From Streptomyces sp. SID12501 (lineage in GTDB: Bacteria > Actinomycetota > Actinomycetes > Streptomycetales > Streptomycetaceae), in NCBI RefSeq assembly GCF_010550245.1, contig NZ_JAAGLU010000024.1, positions 1 to 64,000 on the forward strand: a DNA stretch of 64,000 nucleotides, in the 5' to 3' direction. Numbering within the stretch: the first letter of the stretch is position 1; every line of letters starts with the position of its first letter. A model generated the notes under the pieces. That model had not been told where the DNA came from and did no database searches. It worked only from the letters and a program-made list of their open reading frames with translations. Positions 48,473 through 57,082 of the stretch are shown piece by piece. Both the position numbers and the translations under genes were made by a program.

Positions 48473-50002
48473 ATGACCAGCAGCAGTGACCGGAGCCCGG
48501 TAGTGGACGTTCAGAGAACCAGCACCTACGAAATCCGCACCTACGGGTGCCAGATGAACGTCCACGATTCCGAGCGATTGTCCGGTCTGCTCGAAAACGC
48601 CGGTTATGTGCGTGCTCCCAAGGATGCGGACGGCGATGCGGACGTCGTCGTCTTCAACACCTGTGCCGTGCGCGAGAACGCCGACAACAAGTTGTACGGC
48701 AACCTCGGCAGGCTCGCCCCGATGAAGACGAAGCGTCCCGGGATGCAGATCGCCGTGGGCGGCTGCCTCGCGCAGAAGGACCGCGACACCATCGTGAAGC
48801 GGGCGCCCTGGGTGGACGTCGTCTTCGGTACGCACAACATCGGCAAGCTGCCCGTCCTGCTCGAACGCGCGCGCGTGCAGGAGGAGGCGCAGGTCGAGAT
48901 CGCCGAGTCCCTGGAGGCGTTCCCGTCGACGCTGCCGACGCGGCGCGAGAGCGCGTACGCGGCCTGGGTGTCGATCTCCGTCGGCTGCAACAACACGTGC
49001 ACCTTCTGTATCGTCCCGGCCCTGCGCGGCAAGGAGAAGGACCGCCGCACCGGCGACATCCTCGCCGAGATCGAGGCGCTGGTCGACGAGGGCGTCTGTG
49101 AGATCACCCTGCTCGGCCAGAACGTCAACGCGTACGGCTCCGACATCGGTGACCGCGAGGCCTTCAGTAAACTGCTGCGGGCCTGCGGGAGGATCGACGG
49201 CCTGGAGCGCGTCCGCTTCACCTCCCCGCACCCGCGCGACTTCACCGACGACGTCATCGCCGCGATGGCCGAGACACCGAACGTGATGCCGCAGCTCCAC
49301 ATGCCCATGCAGTCCGGCTCGGACACGATCCTGAAGGCGATGCGCCGCTCGTACCGCCAGGAGCGCTACCTGGGGATCATCGAGAAGGTGCGGGCCGCCA
49401 TTCCGCACGCGGCGATCACCAGCGACATCATCGTCGGCTTCCCCGGCGAGACCGAGGAGGACTTCGAGCAGACGATGCACGCGGTGCGCGAGGCGCGGTT
49501 CGCGCAGGCGTTCACCTTCCAGTACTCCAAGCGGCCCGGCACTCCTGCCGCCACCATGGACAACCAGATCCCGAAGGAGGTCGTCCAGGAGCGCTACCTG
49601 CGTCTCGCCGCCCTCCAGGAGGAGATCTCCTGGGACGAGAACAAGAAGCAGATCGGCCGCACCCTGGAGCTGATGGTCGCCGAGGGCGAGGGCCGCAAGG
49701 ACGGCGCCACCCACCGCCTCTCCGGCCGCGCCCCCGACAACCGCCTGGTCCACTTCACCCGACCGGACACCGCGGTGCGCCCCGGGGACGTGGTCACTGT
49801 CGAGATCACGTACGCCGCCCCGCACCACCTCCTCGCCGAGGGCGCCGTCCTGAACGTGCGTCCCACGCGCGCGGGTGACGCCTGGGAGAAGCGCAACACC
49901 GCGGAGGCCGTCAAGCCGGCGGGCGTGATGCTGGGCCTGCCGGGGATCGGGGCGCCGGCTCCGCTGCCGGTGGCCGCGGGGAGCGGCTGCGGCTGCGACT
50001 GA
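48473..50002 (+). CDS. miaB: tRNA-2-methylthio-N6-dimethylallyladenosine synthase MiaB
   Basis: The 509-aa radical-SAM methylthiotransferase modifies A37 of tRNAs already prenylated by MiaA. UPF0004 cysteines are in TYGCQMNVHDSE, NTCAVRENAD and VGGCLAQKD; the SAM motif is CNNTCTFC. A TRAM domain spans about 395-460. The protein ends in a Gly/Pro linker and a Cys-Gly-Cys-Asp tail (CGCD), an extra feature common in Streptomyces. It shares its family with RimO at 14,732. miaA lies 1.9 kb downstream. Confidence 0.95.
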   Translation: MTSSSDRSPVVDVQRTSTYEIRTYGCQMNVHDSERLSGLLENAGYVRAPKDADGDADVVVFNTCAVRENADNKLYGNLGRLAPMKTKRPGMQIAVGGCLAQKDRDTIVKRAPWVDVVFGTHNIGKLPVLLERARVQEEAQVEIAESLEAFPSTLPTRRESAYAAWVSISVGCNNTCTFCIVPALRGKEKDRRTGDILAEIEALVDEGVCEITLLGQNVNAYGSDIGDREAFSKLLRACGRIDGLERVRFTSPHPRDFTDDVIAAMAETPNVMPQLHMPMQSGSDTILKAMRRSYRQERYLGIIEKVRAAIPHAAITSDIIVGFPGETEEDFEQTMHAVREARFAQAFTFQYSKRPGTPAATMDNQIPKEVVQERYLRLAALQEEISWDENKKQIGRTLELMVAEGEGRKDGATHRLSGRAPDNRLVHFTRPDTAVRPGDVVTVEITYAAPHHLLAEGAVLNVRPTRAGDAWEKRNTAEAVKPAGVMLGLPGIGAPAPLPVAAGSGCGCD

Positions 50003-50048
50003 CGTCCTGCCACAATGCGAGTGGAAAGCGGGTGGAAAGGAGCACCAC

Positions 50049-50318
50049 ATGTTGCCGTACAGAGTCGCGTTCACCGAAGAAGCCGCCCATGTACGCGACA
50101 GCCTGTCCACCGACCGGCGTGACATGCTGGAGCGTGGCCTGGCCATACTGGTGACCGACCCGCGGCACAAGCTCTCCCACTCCGTCCGCGGTGACGAGAC
50201 AACGCGTGAGATCGCCCTCTCCCGCAACCTCTTCATCGAGTACGTGATCAGTGACGGCAAGCTCGTGGTGCTCCTCCTCACGGTCATCGACCTGACCGAC
50301 GTGCTCATCGAGGACTGA
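50049..50318 (+). CDS. Orphan RelE/ParE-like small protein
   Basis: The 89-aa protein looks like a RelE/ParE-fold toxin: PYRVAFTEEAAHVRDSL start, a long helix (RRDMLERGLAILVTDPRHK) and a beta-rich end (REIALSRNLFIEYVISDGKLVVLLLTVID). The usual C-terminal catalytic Arg/Lys/His set is hard to place. There is no antitoxin gene beside it. AAAGGAG lies seven bases before the ATG. It is probably a domesticated relative; the fold assignment is moderate. Confidence 0.6.
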   Translation: MLPYRVAFTEEAAHVRDSLSTDRRDMLERGLAILVTDPRHKLSHSVRGDETTREIALSRNLFIEYVISDGKLVVLLLTVIDLTDVLIED

Positions 50319-50352
50319 CACCGGGCCGTCCTCCGGGGTTACCCTGCCGATC

Positions 50353-51072
50353 ATGCTTGTCGCCGCCGCCGTCTGCCCCTGTCCGCCGCTCCTCGTCCCC
50401 GACGTGGCCGCGGGCGCCGCACCCGAGCTGGACACCGCGCGCGCCGCCTGCACGGACGCGCTGGGCGTGCTCGCGGCGTCCCTCCCCGACCGCCTGCTGG
50501 TGGTCGGGCCTGCCGGACAGAGCGGGCGCGGACCGCACCCGGAGGGCACCCGGGGCTCGTTCCGCGGCTTCGGCGTCGACCTCGACGTACGCCTGGGTAC
50601 CGGGAACGCCGGTCCGGCAGCGACGGAACGGGAGTTGCCGCCTTCGCTCGCCGTCGCCTCCTGGCTGCTGGAGCGGACCGGCTGGTGCCAGGCGCCCGTG
50701 GAGGGCCTGGGTGTGGGGGAGCCTCTGGCCGCCGAGCGGTGCATCGCGGTCGGGAGGGAGATCGGCGGGCGGCCGGAGAGGGTGGCCCTGCTGGTGATGG
50801 GTGACGCCGGCGCGTGCCGCACGCTCAAGGCACCGGGGTACCTCGACGAGCGGGCGGCCGGGTTCGACGCGGACATCGCGCGGGCGCTCGGCTCGGCGGA
50901 CGTGGCGGCACTCAAGGCGCTGGACGCGGAACTGGCGTACGAACTGAAGGTCTCGGGCCGGGCGCCCTGGCAGGTCCTCGCGGGCGCGGCCGAGAACGCC
51001 GACCTCGCGGGCACACTGCTGTACGAGGACGCGCCCTACGGCGTGGGGTACGTGGTCGCGGCCTGGTCGTAG
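50353..51072 (+). CDS. Class III extradiol dioxygenase-like protein
   Basis: The 239-aa protein resembles the catalytic B subunit of LigB-type dioxygenases: VAAAVCPCPPLLVPDVA start, LLVVGPAGQSG and VALLVMGDAGACRTL in the middle. The paired histidines expected for iron at the N-terminus are replaced by a Cys-rich CPCPP, so activity is doubtful. It is a conserved actinobacterial protein with no known role. TACCCT lies seven bases before the ATG, suggesting a leaderless mRNA. Confidence 0.75.
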   Translation: MLVAAAVCPCPPLLVPDVAAGAAPELDTARAACTDALGVLAASLPDRLLVVGPAGQSGRGPHPEGTRGSFRGFGVDLDVRLGTGNAGPAATERELPPSLAVASWLLERTGWCQAPVEGLGVGEPLAAERCIAVGREIGGRPERVALLVMGDAGACRTLKAPGYLDERAAGFDADIARALGSADVAALKALDAELAYELKVSGRAPWQVLAGAAENADLAGTLLYEDAPYGVGYVVAAWS

Positions 51073-51165
51073 CAGTTGTTGCTGCCGTTGCCGTGACACG
51101 GAGGACGGCCGGGAGCGTGGGCTCCGCAGCCGTCCGTCGATGTGTCGTGCTGTCGTTCGCGCCGG

Positions 51166-51435
51166 TCAGGAAGCCGGTGGTGGTGCGTCCGGCGGTGGCG
51201 TGAACGTGTCGTCCGGGGTGCCACCGTCCTTGTGCGCGAGTCGGTCCACGGCGCCCTTCGCCTTGCCGGTGCCCGTATGGATCTTGTCGCTGTACTTGCC
51301 CTTGGTCTTCTCGTCGACCACCTTCGCGGCCTTGTCGAGACCTCGCTCGATCTGGTCCTCGTGCTGGTGCGCGAAGTCCGCGACCTTCTCCTTGGCCGGG
51401 GCGAGTTTTGCTTTCAGATTGTCCAGCAGACCCAT
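51166..51435 (-). CDS. Antitoxin-like protein (MT0933-like family)
   Basis: The 89-aa protein is helical and charged: GLLDNLKAKLAPAKEKVADFA, then HEDQIERGLDKAAKVVDEKTKGKYSDKI at mid-length and a Pro-rich tail. It matches the family named after the M. tuberculosis MT0933 antitoxin, but no toxin gene is next to it, so a stand-alone stress role is as likely. GGAAGG precedes the ATG. Confidence 0.75.
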   Translation of the reverse strand: MGLLDNLKAKLAPAKEKVADFAHQHEDQIERGLDKAAKVVDEKTKGKYSDKIHTGTGKAKGAVDRLAHKDGGTPDDTFTPPPDAPPPAS

Positions 51436-51458
51436 TTTTCGCCTTCCCTCGCGGGCGG

Positions 51459-51734
51459 TTACCTGCGGGCGCCCTCACCGGCCTCGCTGTCGGCGGCCTC
51501 CTCGGCGGACTGCTGCTTGGGGATCTCGACGACCTCGGTGGCGGGCACGGCCACGGCTTCCGTCATGTCCGCCGTGCTCTCCGTCCCGTCACCGCTGCCG
51601 GCCTCGGGCGACCCCTTCGCCGCTTCCGTCTCCTCCGCCGCCGGCCCGTCCGTCACGACGACGGACTGCTCGTCGGCGGTCGACGCCTCCTCCGTGGTCT
51701 TCGACCGTCCAAGAAGCCGTGCAAAAACGCCCAT
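51459..51734 (-). CDS. Small acidic hypothetical protein
   Basis: The 91-aa protein begins MGVFARLLGRSKTTEE and is then rich in Glu, Ala, Ser and Thr, so probably disordered. It is unassigned. GGAG is seven bases before the ATG, and an AT-rich TAATAT (51746-51751, minus strand) is a good -10. It lies 23 bp before the antitoxin-like gene on the same strand and is probably cotranscribed with it. Confidence 0.6.
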   Translation of the reverse strand: MGVFARLLGRSKTTEEASTADEQSVVVTDGPAAEETEAAKGSPEAGSGDGTESTADMTEAVAVPATEVVEIPKQQSAEEAADSEAGEGARR

Positions 51735-51915
51735 ATCTACTCCATATATTACTCTTGCGGGCGAAATCCCGCGTCGCCCGGTGCGTCCGTTTGCGTCGCC
51801 CCCGTCACCGCCTCCCGAATCCGGCGGCGCGAACCTCGCAACTGGCAACGACCCCGGATCGCCGCCGTCACGTCGCTCGTTCGAGGACGCGTCCCGGGTT
51901 TGCGAGACTGTGGCG

Positions 51916-52854
51916 GTGAGCAGCGCAGCCCCCACCCCACGAGTCATCGCCGTCGTCGGCCCCACGGCAGCCGGAAAGTCCGATCTGGGCGTCTTTCTCG
52001 CTCAGCGTCTCGGCGGCGAGGTCGTCAACGCCGACTCGATGCAGCTCTACCGAGGGATGGATATCGGCACCGCCAAGTTGACGCCCGAGGAGCGCGGCGG
52101 AATCCCGCACCACCTGCTGGACATCTGGGACGTGACCGTCGCGGCCAGCGTCGCCGAGTACCAGCGGCTCGCCCGCGAGCGGATCGACGCGCTGCTCGCC
52201 GAGGGACGTTGGCCGGTCCTGGTCGGCGGCTCCGGTCTGTACGTCCGTGGCGCCGTCGACAAGATGGAGTTCCCCGGCACCGATCCCGAGGTCAGGGCCC
52301 GCCTCGAGGAGGAGCTGGCACTGCGCGGCTCCGGCGCCCTGCATGCCCGGCTGGCCGCCGCCGATCCCGAGGCCGCGCAGGCGATCCTGCCCAGCAACGG
52401 CCGCCGTATCGTCCGCGCCCTTGAGGTCATCGAGATCACCGGCAAGCCCTTCACCGCCAACCTTCCGGGTCACGACTCCGTGTACGACACCGTGCAGATC
52501 GGCGTCGACGTCTCCCGCCCCGAGCTGGACGAGCGCATCGCCCGCCGGGTCGACCGGATGTGGGCGGCGGGGCTCGTGGACGAGGTGCGCGCGCTGGAGG
52601 CGCACGGCCTGCGCGAAGGGCTCACGGCATCGCGCGCGCTGGGCTATCAGCAGGTGCTCGCGGCGCTCGCGGGGGAGTGCGACGAGGACGACGCGCGTAC
52701 CGAGACCGTGCGCGCCACCAAGCGCTTCGCGCGCCGTCAGGATTCGTGGTTCAGACGCGATCCCCGGGTGCACTGGTTGAGTGGGGCTGCGGCGGATCTC
52801 ACAGAACTTCCGCATCTCGCACTGGCGTTGGTCGAACGACCGGTCACAGCCTGA
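51916..52854 (+). CDS. miaA: tRNA dimethylallyltransferase MiaA
   Basis: The 312-aa enzyme transfers a dimethylallyl group to N6 of A37 in tRNAs reading U-starting codons. It shows P-loop GPTAAGKSD, NADSMQLYRGMDIGTAK, VGGSGLYVRGAV, and TRRFARRQ-like KRFARRQDSWFR near the end. GTG 51916 is preferred from the family start; GTG 51910 in frame is possible. The frame is open far upstream without homology. Its product is the substrate of MiaB. Confidence 0.95.
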   Translation: MSSAAPTPRVIAVVGPTAAGKSDLGVFLAQRLGGEVVNADSMQLYRGMDIGTAKLTPEERGGIPHHLLDIWDVTVAASVAEYQRLARERIDALLAEGRWPVLVGGSGLYVRGAVDKMEFPGTDPEVRARLEEELALRGSGALHARLAAADPEAAQAILPSNGRRIVRALEVIEITGKPFTANLPGHDSVYDTVQIGVDVSRPELDERIARRVDRMWAAGLVDEVRALEAHGLREGLTASRALGYQQVLAALAGECDEDDARTETVRATKRFARRQDSWFRRDPRVHWLSGAAADLTELPHLALALVERPVTA

Positions 52855-52962
52855 TCACGTCCTGGCATCGGGACGCTCAGGCCGTCATCCAGGCCTCCGG
52901 CGCCGTGCCATCATCGAGCTTCGATCGACCAAGTGGAGTCCGAGTTGGGAGGGCGCGTGGCG

Positions 52963-53454
52963 ATGGAAGCCGCCCCTCGCGACACCGCACAAGGCGCGGG
53001 ACACGTCACAAGTGACGGTGGCGAAGCGGAACGGGACGAGGATCGTCTGAGCCCCGACGGGCCCGACGAGACACAGGGCGGCGTGACCGCCGACGGACCC
53101 GAACCGGACGAGATGTTCCTCGGGCCCGAGGTCGAGGTCGAACTCCGGCCGCAGCGCCGCCTGCGCATCTGGCAGCTCGCCCCGATCGTGGTCCTGGCAG
53201 CCCTGGGCTCCCTGATGTTCGCCTTCCCGCTGGCGTTCGACTTCGGAGACAGCGGAGCCGTGATCGCCATGCTGGGACTGCTCATCTGCTCCTGTGCGGC
53301 GGGCTGGGGCATGATGGCCGCCCGCCGGGTCGGCTACACGGCTCCGGGGCTCGGCGAGAGCAGCCGCCGGGACTGGCGGGTCGTCCCGGCGTACGTGGTG
53401 ATGGTGGTCGTGGTCATCGGGCTCGCCGTGTGGAGAGTGGCCCGGCTGCGGTGA
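52963..53454 (+). CDS. Hypothetical membrane protein
   Basis: The 163-aa protein has an acidic, disordered N-terminal 65 residues, then hydrophobic segments at about 75-95, 98-118 and 138-158, with an Arg-rich end. It is conserved between miaA and dapF in Streptomyces but has no known role. ATG 52963 has GGGAGGG nine bases upstream; starts at GTG 52957 or 52933 are alternatives. Confidence 0.7.
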   Translation: MEAAPRDTAQGAGHVTSDGGEAERDEDRLSPDGPDETQGGVTADGPEPDEMFLGPEVEVELRPQRRLRIWQLAPIVVLAALGSLMFAFPLAFDFGDSGAVIAMLGLLICSCAAGWGMMAARRVGYTAPGLGESSRRDWRVVPAYVVMVVVVIGLAVWRVARLR

Positions 53455-53470
53455 GGCGGGCGCCGTCATC

Positions 53471-53536
53471 GGGGGCTCTGCCCCCGGACCCCCGTTCGGC
53501 CTGAACGGCCTCGTCCTCAAGCGCCGGACGGGCTGG
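53471..53536. repeat. Streptomyces intergenic repeat (REP-like)
   Basis: The element starts with GGGGGCTCTGCCCCC, a hairpin, continues with CGTTCGGCCTGAACG, a second hairpin, and ends CCTCAAGCGCCGGACGGGCTG-like. This composite is one of the common dispersed intergenic repeats of Streptomyces. It lies between the membrane-protein gene and dapF and may act as a terminator. Confidence 0.7.
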
Positions 53537-53592
53537 ACGCGCATGGCCCGGCCTGCGAACCAGCCACGGCCCGTCGTGTCGTACCCGCCCCG

Positions 53593-53598
53593 TACGAT
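53593..53598 (+). promoter_or_regulatory. -10 element of a leaderless dapF transcript
   Basis: TACGAT lies six bases before the dapF ATG. The GAGG between them is too close to the ATG to be a normal ribosome-binding site. Confidence 0.45.
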
Positions 53599-53604
53599 CG
53601 AGGA

Positions 53605-54474
53605 ATGAGCACGCGGATCGCCTTCCTCAAGGGGCACGGGACCGAGAACGACTTCGTGATCGTCCCCGACCCGGAGAACGTCATCGACCTCCCCCCGGCC
53701 GCCGTCGCCGCCCTGTGCGACCGGCGTGCGGGCATCGGGGGTGACGGGCTGCTGCACGTCGTGCGTTCCGCCGCGCATCCCGAGGCCAGGGGTATGGCGG
53801 CCGAGGCGGAGTGGTTCATGGACTACCGCAACGGCGACGGCTCGATCGCGGAGATGTGCGGCAACGGGGTGCGGGTCTTCGCGCGCTACCTCCAGCGGAC
53901 CGGACAGGTGACCGAAGGGGACATCGCTGTCGCCACGCGCGGGGGCGTGAAGCGCGTACACATCGCCAAAGAGGGCGACGTCACCGTCGGTATGGGCAAG
54001 GCGCTCCTTCCCGAAGGGGAGGTCACCGTGCGTGTCGACGAGCGGAGCTGGCCCGCGCGGAACGTGAACATGGGCAACCCGCACGCTGTCGCCTTCGTGG
54101 ACGATCTCGAGCACGCGGGCAATCTGTTCACCGCGCCGCCGGTCAGCCCGGCCTCCGTCTACCCGGACGGGGTCAACGTCGAGTTCGTGGTCGACCGGGG
54201 CCCGCGACATGTCGCGCTGCGCGTGCACGAGCGCGGGTCCGGTGAGACCCGCTCGTGCGGCACGGGCGCGTGTGCCGTCGCCGTGGCCGCCGCCCGGCGC
54301 GACGGTGCCGACCCGGCCGTGACCGGCACGCCGGTGACGTACACCGTCGATGTGCCCGGCGGGCGCCTGGTGATCACCGAGAGGATCGACGGCGAGATCG
54401 AGATGACGGGTCCCGCAGTGATCGTCGCCGAGGGCGAGATCGACGCGGAGTGGCTGGAAATCGCGGCACGCTGA
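53605..54474 (+). CDS. dapF: Diaminopimelate epimerase
   Basis: The 289-aa enzyme turns LL- into meso-diaminopimelate in lysine synthesis (Streptomyces walls use the LL form, so its product goes mainly to lysine). The two catalytic cysteines are Cys85 in MCGNGVRVF and Cys218 in SCGTGACA. GHGTENDFV opens the protein and NMGNPHAV lies mid-way. It is a complete, normal-length member. Confidence 0.95.
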   Translation: MSTRIAFLKGHGTENDFVIVPDPENVIDLPPAAVAALCDRRAGIGGDGLLHVVRSAAHPEARGMAAEAEWFMDYRNGDGSIAEMCGNGVRVFARYLQRTGQVTEGDIAVATRGGVKRVHIAKEGDVTVGMGKALLPEGEVTVRVDERSWPARNVNMGNPHAVAFVDDLEHAGNLFTAPPVSPASVYPDGVNVEFVVDRGPRHVALRVHERGSGETRSCGTGACAVAVAAARRDGADPAVTGTPVTYTVDVPGGRLVITERIDGEIEMTGPAVIVAEGEIDAEWLEIAAR

Positions 54475-54772
54475 AGCGGTCGTTGACTTGACAGTGCAGG
54501 CTGTAGGTCCTGTGGGCTATGGAAACGCAGGTTATAGGGCTCGCTATGGTTCGAAGTGGGGGTTGGCCTCGGCCCAGGTGGCTCGGAGGCACGGGTGTCT
54601 GGGTCGTCGCTCGAATGGGTGATCCGTTTCACGCTCGACGAGAGGTGGTCGGTCGCACGTGGTGGGCTCGGTAGCATCAAGCACCGGCCCGGACGGGGGA
54701 ACAACGCCATCCCCTGAGCCGTCGTCCGCCATGGGGCATCCCGTCCGCCGGTCCAGGTAGCCGGAGGTGCCC
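54475..54772. other. dapF-rshA intergenic region (298 bp)
   Basis: The left half is AT-richer than its surroundings. It contains overlapping TTGACT/TTGACA boxes at 54483-54493 and a TATGGT at 54545-54550, but none pairs at proper spacing. These are weak promoter candidates for rshA. No ORF with a ribosome-binding site is seen. Confidence 0.4.
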
Positions 54773-57013
54773 ATGAGTGCGGAGGCCACGAATCCCGCGA
54801 GCCCAGGTGCTGTGACGTCCTCGCCCAAGCTCACGGCCCCGCTGGAACAGGACGGGGCTCTGGCGCCCCGCCGACGGTCCCGCCCCCGGATCGACCTGCG
54901 CCGACTGGGCAGGGCCGCGTTCCTCGGCTCCGCGACCCGCGACCGGCTGCCCGACGCCATCGGCCATGTCGCCGAGGCGCATCGCGCCCACCACCCCGAC
55001 GCCGACCTGGAACCGCTGCGCCGGGCCTACGTCCTGGCCGAGTCCTCGCACCGGGGTCAGATGCGCAAGAGCGGCGAGCCGTACATCACGCACCCGCTCG
55101 CTGTGACCCTGATCCTCGCCGAACTCGGCGCGGAGACCACGACTCTGACGGCGTCTCTGCTCCACGACACCGTCGAGGACACGGACGTGACGCTCGATCA
55201 GGTCGGTGAGGAGTTCGGCGCCGAGGTCCGCTTCATCGTCGACGGCGTCACGAAGCTGGAGAAGGTCGACTACGGCGCCGCCGCAGAGCCCGAGACCTTC
55301 CGCAAGATGCTGGTCGCCACCGGGAACGACGTCCGCGTGATGTCGATCAAACTCGCCGACCGGCTGCACAACATGCGCACCCTGGGCGTGATGCGCCCCG
55401 AGAAGCAGGAACGCATCGCCAAGGTCACCCGGGACGTGCTCATCCCGCTCGCCGAGCGGCTCGGCGTCCAGGCGCTCAAGACCGAACTGGAAGACCTGGT
55501 CTTCGCGATCCTGCACCCCGAGGAGTACCGGCACACCCGGGAGCTGATCGTCGACAACGCCGCCCGCGCGGACGACCCGCTCGCCGAGATCTCCGACGAG
55601 GTACGCGCGGTGCTGCGCGACTCGGGGATCCAGGCCGAAGTCCTCATCCGGCCCCGGCACTTCGTGTCCCTGCACCGGGCGTCGCGCAAGCGCGGCCAGT
55701 TGCGCGGCTCCGACTTCGGGCGGGTCCTGGTGCTCGTCAACGAGGACGCCGACTGCTACGGCGTACTGGGCGAGCTGCACACCTGTATGACGCCGGTCGT
55801 CTCGGAGTTCAAGGACTTCATCGCCGTACCCAAGTTCAACCTCTACCAGTCGCTGCATACCGCCGTCGCCCGTGCGGACGGCCAGGTCGCCGAAGTCCTC
55901 ATCCGTACCCACCAGATGCACAAGGCCGCCGAGGCCGGTGTCATCGCGCTCGGCAATCCCTACGCTCCTCCTTCGGAGGAGCAGACCGGCGGCGACGGGG
56001 CGCGGGCCGACCTCGACGCCGACGGTGAGCGCATCGACCCCACCCGGCCCGGCTGGCTGTCCCGTCTCCTCGACTGGCAGGAGGCCGCGCCCGACCCCGA
56101 CACCTTCTGGTCCACCCTGCGCGAGGACCTCGCCCAGGACCGTGAGATCACCGTCTTCCGGGCCGACGGGGGCTCGTTGGGGCTGCCCGAGGGCGCGAGC
56201 TGCGTGGACGCCGCGTACGCGCTGTACGGCGAGGACGCGCACGCCTGTATCGGCGCCCGGGTCAACGGCCGGCTGGCGACGCTGAGCACGGTCCTGCGCG
56301 ACGGAGACACCGTCCAGCTCCTCATGGGGCAGGACCCGGCCTCCGAGCCCTCCAGGGAGTGGCTGGACCACGCGCACACGCCCGTCGCCAGGATCGCCAT
56401 CCAGCGCTGGCTGGCCGCCCATCCGGCGCACAGCGATCCGGCGGATGTGCCGCCGAGATCCTCAGGGGACCCCTCGGAGGCCGAGGAGGCCACCGCCGAG
56501 GCCGCCCGAGCGGCCGTCGACGCCCGCTCGGCCCAGGGCGGTGCCGAGTCCGCCGACCCCGCCGCGACCGCCGTCGTCGACCAGCCCGGCGCGACCGTAC
56601 GGCTCGCCGGCTGCTGTACGCCCGTACCGCCCGACGAGGTCACCGGCTTCGCCGTGCGCGGGGGAGTGGTGACCGTCCACCGGGTGGAGTGCGCCGGGGT
56701 GGCGCACATGAAGAGCACGGGGCGCGCGGAGGTCGGCGTGCACTGGGGGGACACCACCGAGGCCCGGGTCACCCTGGTCGCTGAATCGTTCGGGCGGCCC
56801 CATCTGCTGGCCGACCTCACCGAAGCCATCGCCCTGGAGGGCGTCGCGATCGTCTCGGCGACCGTCGAACCCCCCAGCCAGCAGCGCGTACGCCACACCT
56901 ACACGCTCCAACTCCCGGACGCGGCGCACCTTCCGGCCCTCATGCGGGCCATGCGCAATGTGCCGGGCGTGTACGACGTGAGCCGGGCGCAGCATCACGT
57001 GGCGGTTCCCTGA
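54773..57013 (+). CDS. rshA: RelA/SpoT homologue RshA
   Basis: The 746-aa protein follows long Rsh architecture: HD hydrolase (about 85-230; SHRGQMRKSGEPYITHPL, LHDTVEDTD, KLADRLHNMRTL), a synthetase-like domain (about 275-390), TGS (about 460-520) and ACT (about 670-745). The hydrolase residues look intact. The synthetase domain departs from consensus, for example FKDFIAVPKFNLYQSLHT where most have PKPNGYQS. It matches the second Streptomyces Rsh protein, RshA, beside dapF and hflX. GGAGG lies five bases before ATG 54773. Confidence 0.9.
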   Translation: MSAEATNPASPGAVTSSPKLTAPLEQDGALAPRRRSRPRIDLRRLGRAAFLGSATRDRLPDAIGHVAEAHRAHHPDADLEPLRRAYVLAESSHRGQMRKSGEPYITHPLAVTLILAELGAETTTLTASLLHDTVEDTDVTLDQVGEEFGAEVRFIVDGVTKLEKVDYGAAAEPETFRKMLVATGNDVRVMSIKLADRLHNMRTLGVMRPEKQERIAKVTRDVLIPLAERLGVQALKTELEDLVFAILHPEEYRHTRELIVDNAARADDPLAEISDEVRAVLRDSGIQAEVLIRPRHFVSLHRASRKRGQLRGSDFGRVLVLVNEDADCYGVLGELHTCMTPVVSEFKDFIAVPKFNLYQSLHTAVARADGQVAEVLIRTHQMHKAAEAGVIALGNPYAPPSEEQTGGDGARADLDADGERIDPTRPGWLSRLLDWQEAAPDPDTFWSTLREDLAQDREITVFRADGGSLGLPEGASCVDAAYALYGEDAHACIGARVNGRLATLSTVLRDGDTVQLLMGQDPASEPSREWLDHAHTPVARIAIQRWLAAHPAHSDPADVPPRSSGDPSEAEEATAEAARAAVDARSAQGGAESADPAATAVVDQPGATVRLAGCCTPVPPDEVTGFAVRGGVVTVHRVECAGVAHMKSTGRAEVGVHWGDTTEARVTLVAESFGRPHLLADLTEAIALEGVAIVSATVEPPSQQRVRHTYTLQLPDAAHLPALMRAMRNVPGVYDVSRAQHHVAVP

Positions 57014-57082
57014 GGCACCCGTTCGGGTGGGCCCGGCGCGAGTCGGCGCCCTCCGGCGGGCGGGCGCTGGTAGCGGTGGTGC

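Noticed and set aside
51166..51734. A toxin-antitoxin pair
   Set aside because: One protein matches an antitoxin-named family, but its partner is a disordered acidic protein with no toxin features.
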